64,000 bases of DNA from Liquorilactobacillus sucicola DSM 21376 = JCM 15457 (GTDB lineage: Bacteria; Bacillota; Bacilli; Lactobacillales; Lactobacillaceae), in NCBI RefSeq assembly GCF_000612445.1, contig NZ_BALC01000001.1, forward strand, positions 496,001 to 560,000, given 5' to 3'. The translations under genes were made by a program, and so were the position numbers. Positions 7,808 through 17,382 of this stretch are shown piece after piece. The notes under the pieces were generated by a model. It did not search any database and was not told the DNA's origin. It was given only the letters and a program-made list of their open reading frames with translations. Numbering within the stretch: position 1 is the stretch's first letter; each line of letters starts with the position of its first letter.

Positions 7808-9051
7808 TTACTTGATATTGCTCTTGGATAATTTAATATCAGCTCTAGTTGGAGTCTTTTGGATGAATATTGAGAATAGCAAGCCAGCAGCCTCTAGTAG
7901 AACGATAAACAGAAACATACTGTGATAACCCAACTTGGCAGCAACAATACTGCCAAACATAACACCCAAGACATTGCCTAGGGCCTGAAAAGTCTGGTTA
8001 TAGCTGAAAATTCTTCCCAGAGCTTGTGGCTTGGTCTCCCTTGTGAGCAAAGATTGAACAGCTGGCAAAAGGGCTGCGATAGAAAAACCAGTCAAAAAGC
8101 GCAGTCCAGCAAATAGCCAGATGTGTGTGGCAAACCCTTGGATGAGGTACGTCAACATTCCGAGAGAAAAAGCATATAAAAGCACTTTCTTTTGTCCCCA
8201 TTCATCCCCTAAATGGCCTAAAGCTGCAGCTGAGATAACAGTTGCTATCCCCGGCAGTGCAGAAATAATACCACTAATTAATGCTAATGAACTATTATTG
8301 TGCAGCATGGTACTCAAATAAAGACTCAGCATAGGATTCACAGCATTATTTGTTGCCTGGATCAGCATGGTGATGAAAAAGGCAAGCAACAAATTATGCG
8401 GATTCATTTGTTCCAAAATGGTTTGCTTGATTCCAGCGACTTTTTCTGTTTTTTTTAAAGGTTTGAAATTTTCCTGAACAAAATACCAACTTAGTCCAAA
8501 AACGATCAACAATAGCAAACTAGCAATTAAAAAAGTAACCCGAAATCCAAAAAAAGTTGCCAAAACTCCGCCTGCGATCGGACCACAGAGCAATCCAGCA
8601 GTATCGCCTGTTGCAAGTGTGCCTAAGGCAGCCCCGCTTTGCTGTCGTGGGGCTGCCGCGGCGATTATCGATTCAGAGTTATTGACATATCCGGAAAAAA
8701 ACCTTGAATTGTCCGTGCAACCAGAATAACCCCCACATTGGGTGCAACCGAAATTAGAAAACAGCAAAATGCTAAGCCGCCGGAGGCACGAAGCAACATA
8801 ACTTTGTGACCACTCCGATCGGAAATTTTTCCCCACCACGGAGAAGCGATTGCCTTCACTAAGAAAGTAATTGAAAAGGCAGCTCCTGTCAGAAGGTTTA
8901 TCTGACCGTTTGAATATTGCCCTAGTGTTTTTAGGAAAAGCGGCATAATTGGAACAATTATTGAAATTGCACCTTCTGAAATAAATGTACCAAACCAAAG
9001 AACTCTCAGATTGCGATGCCAATCGCGTGATTTTGAATCAATAACCTTCAC
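7808..9051 (-). CDS. MFS multidrug-type exporter, frameshifted
   Basis: The N-terminal 120 residues read from the ATG at 9051 (DSKSRDWHRNLRVLWFGTF) and include the motif-A-like segment SPWWGKISDRSGHKVM. The frame then breaks at a T7 run (8695-8701). Adding one T joins TIQGFF to SGYVNNSESIIAAAAPRQQSG, and translation continues to 7808, giving about 414 residues with 12 membrane spans. This is a 12-TM drug:H+ antiporter of the tetracycline/quinolone-efflux kind. The gene is divergent from a LysR regulator, which likely controls it. The single missing base may be a sequencing error. Confidence 0.82.
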
Positions 9052-9069
9052 CTTCTATTAATTTATTTA

Positions 9070-9084
9070 ATAGGTAGATTCTAT
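9070..9084. promoter_or_regulatory. LysR-type box between MFS and lysR
   Basis: ATAG-N7-CTAT fits the T-N11-A pattern of LysR-family binding sites and lies in the shared 97-base intergenic region, close to the MFS start. Confidence 0.45.
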
Positions 9085-9148
9085 TATAATAGGAAAATGA
9101 TAGTCAAATACACAAGTCATATAACTTTTATTAATAGGAGAGATACAG

Positions 9149-10036
9149 ATGAATATCAAAGATTTGAATTACTTTCAGCATTTAATCAAAACTCAAAGCT
9201 ATACACAGACTGCCAAGTACTTTCATGTTAGTCAGCCTACGATCACACAAGCAATTAAACGCTTAGAGAATAACTTGAATACAAAATTAGTCTTGTTTCA
9301 TCCACATTCTGCCTCACTAACTTTGACCCCCAGTGGACAACAGCTACTTCTGACTGCGCATAAAATTTTAACTGCATGGGAACAAGGATTAACGACGATT
9401 GAGCGGTTGCGTAAAAATACTGCTTATCTTGGAATTGAACCTACGATCAGCAGTCGTTATTTTCCTTCCATTGCGCAAAAACTACTTTCAGCTGGCTTAT
9501 TAAAACATGTTCATGTGGTAGAAGCAGGTTCTAAACAACTTACGCGCGACGTTCTAAAAGGTAAGCTGGATCTAGCTCTTAGTGGCAGTTCGGCACAGGA
9601 CATTACCCCTGAACTTTCAATCGAACCATTAAAAAAATTATCATTTCATCTCTTACTGTCCGCTAAGCATCCGCTAGCACATAAAGAACCGTCATTTGCG
9701 CAAGCATTAAGATACCCATTTGTTATTCTAAATAATTCTTATTTAAATAATGCTGTTTTTTATGATTTGGTGCAACAAACGAATTTGAAACCAAATATTC
9801 TTTTTGAGAGTGCCAGTACATATATGATCAGCCAGTTAGTGAATGACAGTGAAACGATTGGCTTTGCTTCAGAACTAGCTTCGTCTACACTCAATGAGGA
9901 TTTGAAACTGCTACCGATTACAGGCGTAAACTTACCTAAGTTGCATATTAGTTTGATTCAACCACGGGGACAGCAACAAACAACCCTGCTGAGTTCTGTT
10001 ATGACAGCTGTCATAGATGCTATTCAAGAAGTGTAG
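9149..10036 (+). CDS. LysR family transcriptional regulator
   Basis: 295 residues, standard LysR length. The N-terminal winged helix is clear: MNIKDLNYFQHLIKTQSYTQ, then the recognition helix HVSQPTITQAIKRLENNL (residues 27-44). The effector domain follows from about residue 90. A GGAGAG ribosome binding site precedes the ATG. It resembles MleR-like regulators of lactic acid bacteria at the N-terminus, but no malate gene is near. Divergence from the MFS exporter suggests it regulates that gene in response to an exported compound. A hairpin terminator follows. Confidence 0.88.
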   Translation: MNIKDLNYFQHLIKTQSYTQTAKYFHVSQPTITQAIKRLENNLNTKLVLFHPHSASLTLTPSGQQLLLTAHKILTAWEQGLTTIERLRKNTAYLGIEPTISSRYFPSIAQKLLSAGLLKHVHVVEAGSKQLTRDVLKGKLDLALSGSSAQDITPELSIEPLKKLSFHLLLSAKHPLAHKEPSFAQALRYPFVILNNSYLNNAVFYDLVQQTNLKPNILFESASTYMISQLVNDSETIGFASELASSTLNEDLKLLPITGVNLPKLHISLIQPRGQQQTTLLSSVMTAVIDAIQEV

Positions 10037-10054
10037 TTTTAATCACAAAAAAAT

Positions 10055-10100
10055 GAACTGCTTAGTTGCCTTTAATTTCAAAGCAGCAAACAGCTCGTTC
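10055..10100 (+). terminator. Terminator after lysR
   Basis: An imperfect inverted repeat (GAACTGCTTAGTTGC against GCAGCAAACAGCTCGTTC) is followed by CTTTTAC 19 bases after the lysR stop. The remaining 10101-10431 sequence shows no gene. Confidence 0.55.
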
Positions 10101-10431
10101 TTTTACACTGTGACATTTATCTTCAATTTTTGTACTAATATTTTGTTCATTAGTCAGGATAGAAAGTTGCTACTTTTTTAATTATTCCCACCCTACTTTC
10201 AGCCCTGTCTTCTTGTTCTGCGTGGTATCAACAAAAACTGTTCATGTTTTAATCTTAGCAGCATGAATAAACGACTCGTTCTTCAAAAATATTCCACTCT
10301 ACTTACTATTTGACGCTCTTTGAATGGTTAATTGATTAACATGTTTATAGTTTTGAATTTTCCTTATATGTTATATGTGAATTGACAAAAGCTGCTACAG
10401 CGGCAAATGAATATTCTCTTATTATCTTTAA

Positions 10432-11385
10432 CTAATCGCATTGCATTAGAATTTTACCATTGCTTTGACCTGATTCAAGTAAGTCGTAGGCCTTTTTTCC
10501 TTCTGCTAGGGGAAACACTCGTGGTTTATTGATCTTTATTTTTCCGTCAACAAAGTAAGCAGCTAACCTGTTGAAACGTGTCTGTCGCTCGTCCTGACTG
10601 GTAAGGTAGTCCCAAAGGTCTCCGGTCATAATACTTTTAGAATGTGCAAGCAGTTTTACCATATCAACTTTAGCTGGATCACCACCGGCCATTCCAAAAA
10701 AAATCACTTTTCCTTTGTGTTTAGTAAGCTTAATACTTTGCTCCAAAGTTTTACCAACACCATCAAAAACCGTTTCGAATTTATTGTTTAACTTGCCAGT
10801 ACCATTATCCGTACGTAAGTAGACTGCCGTTGCGCCCTGTTCTAAGGCCAATTTTTGTTTCTTTTCAGAAGAAGTTGCACCATATACTTTCACACCATCA
10901 GCAACTAGCATTTGAAGAAGAATCTGACCAACACCACCGCTAATTCCTTGAATGAAGACATTATCATTTTTTTTGTTTTTTGCAAGATCATGTGCTAAAA
11001 AGTCAGCAGTCAGACCCTGCAGACCGATTGCGGCAGCTGTTTCTTCATTGAGCTTTGTCGGCAGCTTTATTACTTTATCAGTCGGAACAGTCACTAGTTC
11101 AGCATTCGCAAAGGGAACATCAACAAAAAGCACTTTATCACCAAGTGCGAGACCACTGCTGCTTTTTCCGAGTTTGACAACTGTTCCAAAGCCTTCATAA
11201 CCGTTGATATATGGATCATGTTCTTCAATATGATAATTGCCTCTGCGCCTATAAATGTCTGCAAAATTCAATCCAATATATTTTGTTTTTACTAAAATCT
11301 CGTTGGCTTTCACCTCTGGATTATCTAAAACACCAAACTGCAGTACAGAGTTATCCCCAAAATGTTCAAAGTACAATGCTTTCAT
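10432..11385 (-). CDS. Quinone oxidoreductase (zinc-independent MDR family)
   Basis: 317 residues. GroES-like N-terminal domain with NFADIYRRRGNY, the quinone reductase signature, and GYEGFGTV. The Rossmann domain follows with the nucleotide loop GISGGVGQILLQML (about residues 145-158). The structural-zinc cysteines of alcohol dehydrogenases are absent, so this is the QOR/zeta-crystallin branch, NADPH-dependent one- or two-electron reduction of quinones. It is divergent from an ArsR regulator, whose operator lies in the shared region, but that operator is much closer to arsR. Confidence 0.87.
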   Translation of the reverse strand: MKALYFEHFGDNSVLQFGVLDNPEVKANEILVKTKYIGLNFADIYRRRGNYHIEEHDPYINGYEGFGTVVKLGKSSSGLALGDKVLFVDVPFANAELVTVPTDKVIKLPTKLNEETAAAIGLQGLTADFLAHDLAKNKKNDNVFIQGISGGVGQILLQMLVADGVKVYGATSSEKKQKLALEQGATAVYLRTDNGTGKLNNKFETVFDGVGKTLEQSIKLTKHKGKVIFFGMAGGDPAKVDMVKLLAHSKSIMTGDLWDYLTSQDERQTRFNRLAAYFVDGKIKINKPRVFPLAEGKKAYDLLESGQSNGKILMQCD

Positions 11386-11564
11386 TTAGCATCCTCTTTT
11401 CCAAAAATATAGTCAGTAATATCGTAATTGTATCGGTAACTGCAAGGCTAATCAAGCAGATATCATCACTTAGGTGTGTTAGTAAAGAACACAATTATTC
11501 ATTCTTAGGCATGAGTAACGTCAAAAATATGCTAGTGATGGCAATTTTGGCAGTAATGTTCCTT

Positions 11565-11584
11565 ATATGTTATTATTAACATAT
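11565..11584. promoter_or_regulatory. ArsR/CadC-type operator
   Basis: ATATGTTA-TTAT-TAACATAT, a perfect 8-bp inverted repeat, overlaps a likely promoter (TTGGCA at 11548, TTATTA 17 bases later) and lies about 40 bases before the arsR start. This resembles CzrA/CadC operators. Confidence 0.7.
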
Positions 11585-11621
11585 GTAAAGAATGACATGT
11601 GTTTCGGAAGGAGGTGCCTTT

Positions 11622-11969
11622 TTGAATAAGTTAAGCTCCGATAACCTCAAACTTGCATTGATTGATAAACTCCATTTAAAAGAATCAGAATTGATATTGA
11701 AACTACTAAGTAACCCAACACGTTTACAAATGCTCAATCTTTTAGAACAGCAGGAATTAAACGTCAGTGAGTTAGGTAAGGTGTTGCAGATGGAGCAATC
11801 TGTCATTTCACATCATTTAGCCACATTGCGCAAGCATCGGTTAGTTAGTACAAAAAGAATCGGTAAAACAGTTTATTATCGGTTAGATGACCCGCACATT
11901 TTAGATGTGATATACAAAGTTCTAGAGCATGCGGACCATGTAATTCGTGGCAAAGCACACGGATATTAA
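11622..11969 (+). CDS. ArsR/SmtB metalloregulator (CadX/CzrA-like)
   Basis: 115 residues from a TTG start at 11622, chosen because AAGGAGG lies eight bases upstream; an ATG at 11592 precedes that site. The winged helix contains LKLLSNPTRLQMLNLLEQQELNVSELG and the recognition helix MEQSVISHHLATLRKHRLV (residues 52-70). The C-terminal helix has DPHILDVIYKVLEHADHV, and its D, H and E residues suit the alpha-5 Zn/Co site of CzrA/SmtB. Metal binding would release the operator at 11565. The next gene encodes a CadD-type protein, forming a cadX-cadD pair. Confidence 0.88.
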   Translation: MNKLSSDNLKLALIDKLHLKESELILKLLSNPTRLQMLNLLEQQELNVSELGKVLQMEQSVISHHLATLRKHRLVSTKRIGKTVYYRLDDPHILDVIYKVLEHADHVIRGKAHGY

Positions 11970-12015
11970 GCTGATTGAGCATATAAACTTTATAATAAAA
12001 TAAAGAGGTTTTTTT

Positions 12016-12581
12016 ATGAATTATGGAATTTTGACGGTAACTTTTTTGAGTGTTAATTTGGACTTTTTTTTTCATGTTGCTTTTTTTTATTGAAAAAGTA
12101 CAGATTTATTGATGTGCTTGCTGGATATCTGATAGGAATCTTGCTTCTCCTAGTGATAAGCTACTGCAGTGGAAGAATACTGACCTCTTTTTTACCAGAA
12201 TGGATTTTAGGCGTGCTGGGTATTTTGCCGATATATCTAGCACTTCATGATGATACCGATGATGATATTGCCAAAAAAAGCCACTCGCCGATACTGAATG
12301 TCCTACTAACTTATCTAGCGGTTTGTGCGGGATGTAATCTAGCAATTTTTTTGCCTGTTTTAGTGGGTGTGAGCTACATGCACTTTGGACTAACACTGTT
12401 ATTTATTGGAGTACTAACTATTCTAGCAGTAATTACAGTTGATCTTATAACTAATATTTCTGCTGTCACGTCCATTATGAGATTGCATGGTGCAAGTCTG
12501 ATGAAAATTTGTTATATAGGTATTGGTTGCTATGTATTTTGGGATAGTGGGTTAATTGCTCATTTATCTGTTTTATTCTAA
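12016..12581 (+). CDS. cadD: CadD-family cadmium resistance membrane protein, frameshifted
   Basis: The coding region starts with an ATG at 12016 behind AAAGAGG and reads MNYGILTVTFLSVNLDFFFHVAFF, then stops in frame. One added T in the T8 run at 12081-12088 joins this to KKYRFIDVLAGYLIGILLLLV and on to the stop at 12581, giving 188 residues. Five to six membrane spans are predicted. GILPIYLALHDD and ISAVTSI match the CadD family, which confers cadmium resistance and is paired with ArsR regulators. The 5' end also has a T9 tract (12064-12072), so this gene is unusually rich in slippage-prone runs. Confidence 0.8.
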
Positions 12582-13062
12582 CGAGAGGAAGCTTTAAAAT
12601 CTGTAAAAATAGTATTTGTGTTTAAAAGGATATTTTTGATCAAATAGGCGACAATTAATAAAGTCAGGACTTTTGAGTGAGGGCCGCAGAAAAGCTTACT
12701 GATTTTTAAAGTGAATTTGATTTGAAGCTAAGTTCATGTACGAGCAAAGCCGATTTTCGTTTCAACGGCACTTTTTTTAGGATAGTCTTGAAGCAACTTC
12801 GTGATAATTGTGACCGTACATTCTTTTGAAAATAGCGTGCCATATGACTTCTGCCTAAACCTGCACTGATAATAATCATTTTTTAATTCTGTATAAGCCT
12901 CCTTAATGTTTAAGTTAAAGAAACTATTAAGTAAAATTCAAATCCCTGAAAAATTATTTTATTTTCATTCGCAAAACAACAGCATTGACCATGAAAGCTC
13001 TGTTTAGCTCATGCTCAATGCTGTTGTTTTGTAAACTATCGATAAAGGCTATACGCGCTTAT
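12582..13062. other. Gene-free stretch with one long hairpin
   Basis: No convincing gene was found. The notable element is a 16-bp perfect inverted repeat, AAAACAACAGCATTGA (12973-12988) with its complement at 13015-13030. Its ends give A- and T-runs on both sides, so it can terminate transcription from either direction. The inner loop also has partial self-complementarity. Confidence 0.7.
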
Positions 13063-13277
13063 TTAAGGTTTCTTTGTTCTGATGAACAACCATATTATGA
13101 GTTGGATGAGTACAACCGTTAAGAAAAAACAAAGCAAAATAGTCGAGGTTAAAACTCGGATTTTAGAAGTCTGAACTACGCCTGCACCGTCAACTTTTCG
13201 TAGTAGAATGAATGCTTCAACTACCAAAAAAATATCAACCAGAACACATTAAAAAAGCGCCATATTTTTAGACTCAT
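13063..13277 (-). CDS. Small DUF3923-like membrane protein, frameshifted
   Basis: The ATG at 13277 has an AGGGGAG site upstream and reads MSLKIWRFFNVFWLIFF before a stop. One added T in the T7 run (13226-13232) continues into LVVEAFILLRKVDGAGVVQT and a second hydrophobic segment ending IRTKKP. The corrected protein is 71 residues with two membrane spans around RKVDGAGVVQT, a hallmark of DUF3923 proteins. It follows the XRE regulator gene on the same strand with a 15-base gap, so the two are likely one operon. Function unknown. Confidence 0.72.
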
Positions 13278-13292
13278 AACTCTCCCCTTTGT

Positions 13293-13850
13293 TTAAATAT
13301 TTGATTTTATGGATTCAATCAATTTTAGGTAAAGAATGAGTTTAAAGAAAAGCATCACCGCAGAAATAATACATATGAGTCGCAAACTAAAACCTAATGA
13401 AAAAGCATCAAACAAGCCCATGCTTAGACTAAAGCATATACACATTAGAAGACCAATCAGTTTAGTTTTTTTAAGAACGGTTTTTCTGTCTAATACTAAT
13501 AAACCAAAAACACAAAAGATTAAAATATCCATAGCGATGATGGCACTGTTCGTCATCAAAAAGGTCAAGCGCCCGGTTATTAAAATAGTTAGTGCAATAA
13601 TTGTAAAAACAGACCTAACTGGTTTGCTTTTTCCGTAATTACAATGCTCAGTCCCTAAAAGTTCATCCACAGATGTAGCGTAAAAATTAGCAAGTGCAGA
13701 AACCATTTTGATGTCCGGTAGATTTCGCCCAGTTTCCCAGCTGGAAATAGTTTTACGAGACACGTGTATTTTTTTTGCTACATCTTGTTGTGTTAAATGG
13801 TGCCGTTTGCGAATTTCCTTTAAGTTCATCCCAAAATTGTTATTGAACAT
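13293..13850 (-). CDS. XRE family regulator with membrane C-terminus
   Basis: 185 residues from the ATG at 13850, selected because GGAGA lies eight bases upstream; the frame extends slightly further. Residues about 8-63 form a helix-turn-helix: LKEIRKRHHLTQQDVAKKI, then HVSRKTISSWETGRNLPDI, then VDELLG. The C-terminal part from about residue 82 has four or five membrane helices. This is the membrane-tethered XRE layout common in Firmicutes. It is cotranscribed with the DUF3923 gene, which suggests a membrane-stress or signalling role. No operator was identified. Confidence 0.82.
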   Translation of the reverse strand: MFNNNFGMNLKEIRKRHHLTQQDVAKKIHVSRKTISSWETGRNLPDIKMVSALANFYATSVDELLGTEHCNYGKSKPVRSVFTIIALTILITGRLTFLMTNSAIIAMDILIFCVFGLLVLDRKTVLKKTKLIGLLMCICFSLSMGLFDAFSLGFSLRLICIISAVMLFFKLILYLKLIESIKSNI

Positions 13851-14026
13851 ATAAGAATCTCCATTCAGCATAATTTAAACCCGATTTTATGACAAGCTAC
13901 ATATACTAGCATTTTTATAATACTACGTTTAATCTGTTTTTTATCGCAAATAGATCAATTAATTGATTGTTTGCATAATGCATATAACATTTTTAATATG
14001 GAGCCACTAGCCACATAGCTAAAAAA

Positions 14027-14054
14027 CTCAGCAATCCATTCGAAAATTGCTGAG
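14027..14054 (-). terminator. Terminator after aspartokinase
   Basis: CTCAGCAAT (14027-14035) pairs with ATTGCTGAG (14046-14054); the minus strand continues TTTTTT. It lies 45 bases beyond the aspartokinase stop. Confidence 0.85.
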
Positions 14055-14098
14055 ATATAAAATAATATATATGTGTTGCTATATTCAAAACTAAGAAA

Positions 14099-15460
14099 TC
14101 ATTTATTCGCTTTGAAGAATGTTTCGTACAAAGATGTGATAGCCCGCTTTTCATCTGCAGCATCAATACCGAACAGCATACTGATTTCCGAAGAACCTTG
14201 ATCTATCATTTTCAGGTTGATTCCCGCAGCTGCGAGTGCAGTCATAGCTTTAGCAGCTGTTCCAACAGTTGAAACCATTCCCTCACCAACTATCATTAAA
14301 AGTGCAAGTTCTTTTTCATGATAGACTTTGTCAGCTTGGAGTCTTTGCTGCAATTCTTGTAACAAGGACTCTTCATCAGCAGCGCTCTTGAATTGGTCAG
14401 CCCGCAGAATCAATGAAATTTCATCAATTCCAGTAGGCACATGCTCAACGCTTAATCCGTGTTCAGACATTATTTTCAGTGCCTTAGCCACAAAACCGAT
14501 TTCTTCATTCATCAGATACTTTGCGATGGAAATAGACATGAAGCCGCGCGAACTTGCAATCCCAGTAATATGATAGTCATTTGTTGCACGTGTTTTACTT
14601 ATCAAGGTTCCAGAAAGTTCAGGTTTATTAGTATTTTTTACCCTAATTGGAACATTAGCCATGATAGCAGGACGCAGAGCTTCATGATGTAACACTGAAA
14701 AGCCTGCATATGAGAGTTCCCGCATCTCTTGATAGGTCAAATGGTTGATCTTTTGCGGTTGAGCGACAATTTGCGGATTAGCTGCAAAAATGGCGTCGAC
14801 ATCGGTAAAGTTTTCATACAAGTCAGCTTTTAAACCTTTAGCAAGAATTGCTCCGGTAATATCGGACCCACCACGTGAAAAAGTAACACGATGCTTTTCT
14901 TTAGAAATCCCGAAAAAGCCTGGGAAAATAATGCGTTCTTGCACATGACAGAGTTTCTCCAAATTAGTATACGCCTCTGGCAGAACGTGTGTATGCCCAT
15001 TTTGAGCAGAAACATACAGACCAGCCTTCTCAGGGCTTATGTACTTAGATGGGAGACCGTTCTGATTAAAATATGCTGCAACTAGTTGTGCATTATTATC
15101 TTCACCGCTTGCTTTGAAGGTGTTCAGAAGCTGATCATAAGATGAATAGGAAGAAGCAACCATTTTCTTTAGATTTTCTTCAATTTGCACCTTAATAGTT
15201 TGATCTAATCCCAACTCTGCAATGATATCCATATAACGTTCTTCAATAGCTGCTAAAAGATGGTCAGTATCTTGACCATCACGTACTTGTTCAGCCAGCT
15301 TAATTAAATTATCTGTTATCTTTGTATCAGCAGAGAATCGCTTCCCTGGCGCAGAAACCACCACAACTTTCCTGTCTGGATCTGCTTTCACAATAGCAAA
15401 GACTTTTTTGATTTGTTTAGCATTGGCGAGTGAACTTCCGCCGAATTTTGTTATTTTCAA
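14099..15460 (-). CDS. lysC: Aspartate kinase
   Basis: 453 residues, the length of a monofunctional aspartokinase with tandem ACT domains. The N-terminal KFGGSSLANAKQ is the kinase signature. FSRGGSDITGAILAKGL (about 198-214) and NFTDVDAIFAANP follow, then two ACT regions from about residue 300. It phosphorylates aspartate, the first step to lysine, threonine and methionine. The start is TTG, with AGGATG about seven bases upstream. It is closest in style to Bacillus YclM (class III). No T-box or lysine riboswitch was seen upstream. A terminator follows the gene and it stands alone. Confidence 0.93.
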   Translation of the reverse strand: MKITKFGGSSLANAKQIKKVFAIVKADPDRKVVVVSAPGKRFSADTKITDNLIKLAEQVRDGQDTDHLLAAIEERYMDIIAELGLDQTIKVQIEENLKKMVASSYSSYDQLLNTFKASGEDNNAQLVAAYFNQNGLPSKYISPEKAGLYVSAQNGHTHVLPEAYTNLEKLCHVQERIIFPGFFGISKEKHRVTFSRGGSDITGAILAKGLKADLYENFTDVDAIFAANPQIVAQPQKINHLTYQEMRELSYAGFSVLHHEALRPAIMANVPIRVKNTNKPELSGTLISKTRATNDYHITGIASSRGFMSISIAKYLMNEEIGFVAKALKIMSEHGLSVEHVPTGIDEISLILRADQFKSAADEESLLQELQQRLQADKVYHEKELALLMIVGEGMVSTVGTAAKAMTALAAAGINLKMIDQGSSEISMLFGIDAADEKRAITSLYETFFKANK

Positions 15461-15584
15461 GAATTACACATCCTAATAGTCTTTTATTTATTATGTTGAT
15501 TAGAATATCAAAAGAATTGTTATAAAACAAGGAGCAGTATTTAATATAACAGAGCATTTTTACAGAATTTTGTGTACAACAAGA

Positions 15585-16121
15585 TCAATTCTTATTCCAT
15601 TCTGAGCGGAGAATATCGAGAAAAAGGATATCGAATTTTTGACCATCCCGTATAACCGCCTCTCTTCTTTTACCACCCAGCTTGAAACCCAGTCTTTCGT
15701 AGAGCTTTTGGGCACCGCTGTTGTACTCGACTACTTCGAGTTCAAGACGTTCCAAGTTGAGTTCATTAAATGCATACCTCATTATCAGTGTTAACGCGTC
15801 TGTGCCATATCCTAAATGACGATCATCTGCAGACCCGATACCTATCGCGAGGGTTCCACTCCTGTTATTCCACTCAATATTGTAGATTGAAACAAAACCG
15901 AGCGGGACATCATTTTCAAGTGGACATATGAGTAATTCGATCATATCATCAACTGGCGCATAAATTTCCTTGATCTCCTCGGTACTCCTCGGCAATGCAA
16001 TGGCAGTGTCTACATTCCGGAGAAAATATGTATCCTCATACCAACTTTGGATTGTCTCGAAATCCTCTTCCTGTATCGCTTTGAGTCGGATTAAACTTCC
16101 CTCGAACATTCTAAAATTCAA
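15585..16121 (-). CDS. GNAT acetyltransferase (RimJ/RimL-like)
   Basis: 178 residues. It starts MNFRMFEGSLIRLKAIQEED, typical of the RimJ/RimL/SpeG group. It has the acetyl-CoA-binding stretch GIGSADDRHLGYGTDALTLIMRYAF and the closing NSGAQKLYERLGFKLGGKRREAVIRDG. The acceptor is unknown; family members act on ribosomal proteins, polyamines or antibiotics. It is a single gene. The promoter region upstream is short, and no operator stands out. Confidence 0.85.
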   Translation of the reverse strand: MNFRMFEGSLIRLKAIQEEDFETIQSWYEDTYFLRNVDTAIALPRSTEEIKEIYAPVDDMIELLICPLENDVPLGFVSIYNIEWNNRSGTLAIGIGSADDRHLGYGTDALTLIMRYAFNELNLERLELEVVEYNSGAQKLYERLGFKLGGKRREAVIRDGQKFDILFLDILRSEWNKN

Positions 16122-16229
16122 TTTTTCTTTTTTTAAAATTTTTGTGCCTCATTTCATTGAATTGTTTGTGCAATCGATAAGTATACTGTATTAAATGTGT
16201 CTTTTACAAAAACTCAGATATTTTTTGGA

Positions 16230-16562
16230 CTAATTTCTGAAACGGTTAGTAAGCTTTTTTTCACTAAATTCTAATATTTTTTTTGGATCAATACCATACT
16301 TTTCACATAGAATCAAAACCTGATCAATTACATCAGCCAACTCTTCCTTTAAATTATCGAATTTTTCCGTGCGTGTTTTCTTTTCCTCACCTGGATGATC
16401 ACGGCCAATCTCAAAGGTCCTGATGGCCCTAGCCAGTTCACCCACTTCTTCAGTCAAAAAATTCATTCTTATTTCTGGTGAAAAATTGTACCAATTTCTT
16501 TTTTTATAAAAATCTACCAGCCATCTCTGATGATCTTCTAACTCCACTAGTAATCCCTCCAT
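16230..16562 (-). CDS. MazG-like nucleotide pyrophosphohydrolase
   Basis: 110 residues, one MazG domain. The metal-binding motif is present as FLTEEVGELARAI (EExxE) and later LKEELADVIDQVLIL (ExxD). The family hydrolyses NTPs or dNTPs to monophosphates plus PPi, housecleaning damaged nucleotides. The charged linker GRDHPGEEKKTRTEKFDN separates the helices. It is probably monocistronic and lies between the GNAT gene and a nucleotidyltransferase-fold gene on the same strand. Confidence 0.85.
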   Translation of the reverse strand: MEGLLVELEDHQRWLVDFYKKRNWYNFSPEIRMNFLTEEVGELARAIRTFEIGRDHPGEEKKTRTEKFDNLKEELADVIDQVLILCEKYGIDPKKILEFSEKKLTNRFRN

Positions 16563-16639
16563 AACACATTAATCTACCCTAATTATACAGTATGTGTGGT
16601 GTGAATAGAAATTTTCCTGAAAAAGAGGTGGTATTCATG

Positions 16640-17212
16640 TCAAAGTAATACTTTTAATTGCGGATATCTTGTAAGCCAGTTTTTTCGCTGAACTCTGTTT
16701 TTAAAAATACTTATGTGTGCTTGATCTACCATGAACGTCGGCACCGGACGACAAATAAATTTGACTAGATCATCAGTTCCATAGGGTGCAATCAATGCAA
16801 TATTTTCTTCTTGGTTGAGATAAGCCCCAATACAAGTCGGTGTTTCCACGAAATGTGCAATAGCATCGGTAACTGATGTAAAAGGTGCTTGATCATTGAA
16901 ATCATAATTATGCATATAAACCTCATTTTTAACCTGCCAATTATATTCTGGATGATTTTTACACAATTGTCGTTCAAGCAATGTGTCGTATTCTTGTGAT
17001 TTTAAAGGATCAAAAAAGACAAGATCGATGTCAGTTTGCAAGGCCACACCTTGGTTACTAAGAACCTGCCACACTGTATTGCGAATGCTGCCTGCAGTCA
17101 GTGTTCCTTGTCGAAGTTCTAAGTTTTTAATGATTTTTAATATACACATTAAATCTTGGTTTGCTTGAACAATATCTTTTACAATTTTTTCACTCGCTGA
17201 TTTTTCTTTCAT
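16640..17212 (-). CDS. Nucleotidyltransferase-fold protein (PF06042-like)
   Basis: 190 residues. The motif LTAGSIRNTVWQVL followed by TDIDLVFFDP is the active-site pattern of the NTP_transf_6 family (GG/S...D-x-D), and VTDAIAHFVETPTCIG is the usual downstream region. The start ATG at 17212 follows AGGGAG by six bases; GTG three bases earlier is an alternative. Members are found across Firmicutes with no settled substrate. Nothing in the context narrows it. Confidence 0.8.
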   Translation of the reverse strand: MKEKSASEKIVKDIVQANQDLMCILKIIKNLELRQGTLTAGSIRNTVWQVLSNQGVALQTDIDLVFFDPLKSQEYDTLLERQLCKNHPEYNWQVKNEVYMHNYDFNDQAPFTSVTDAIAHFVETPTCIGAYLNQEENIALIAPYGTDDLVKFICRPVPTFMVDQAHISIFKNRVQRKNWLTRYPQLKVLL

Positions 17213-17310
17213 CACAATCTCCCTTGCCTATAAAAGTTAGCTTATTCCCTTCAAAACAGATTAGCTTATACAAAAATTAAAATTTTAAAAATTTAAAGAC
17301 TAAAAAATAG

Positions 17311-17364
17311 TTGACAAAAGCGAGTATATGAAATAAGATTCGAATAAAGTGTCACACGTGTCAT
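17311..17364 (+). promoter_or_regulatory. Promoter and likely TetR operator
   Basis: TTGACA (17311-17316) and TAAGAT (17334-17339) are 17 bases apart. Just downstream, GTGTCACACGTGTCAT (17349-17364) contains the palindrome ACACGTGT and two copies of GTGTCA, well placed for autorepression by the TetR protein encoded next. Confidence 0.65.
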
Positions 17365-17382
17365 TTATTGAAGGAGATTTGT

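Noticed and set aside
12734-12905. Minus-strand open stretch containing TVTIITKLLQDYPKKSAVE with AAGGAGG nearby
   Set aside because: Protein-like in places, but no consistent start in frame and no recognised family; a decayed gene is possible but cannot be supported.
12973-13030. Long hairpin as a possible attachment site or IS end
   Set aside because: No second copy and no integrase or transposase nearby; a bidirectional terminator explains it.
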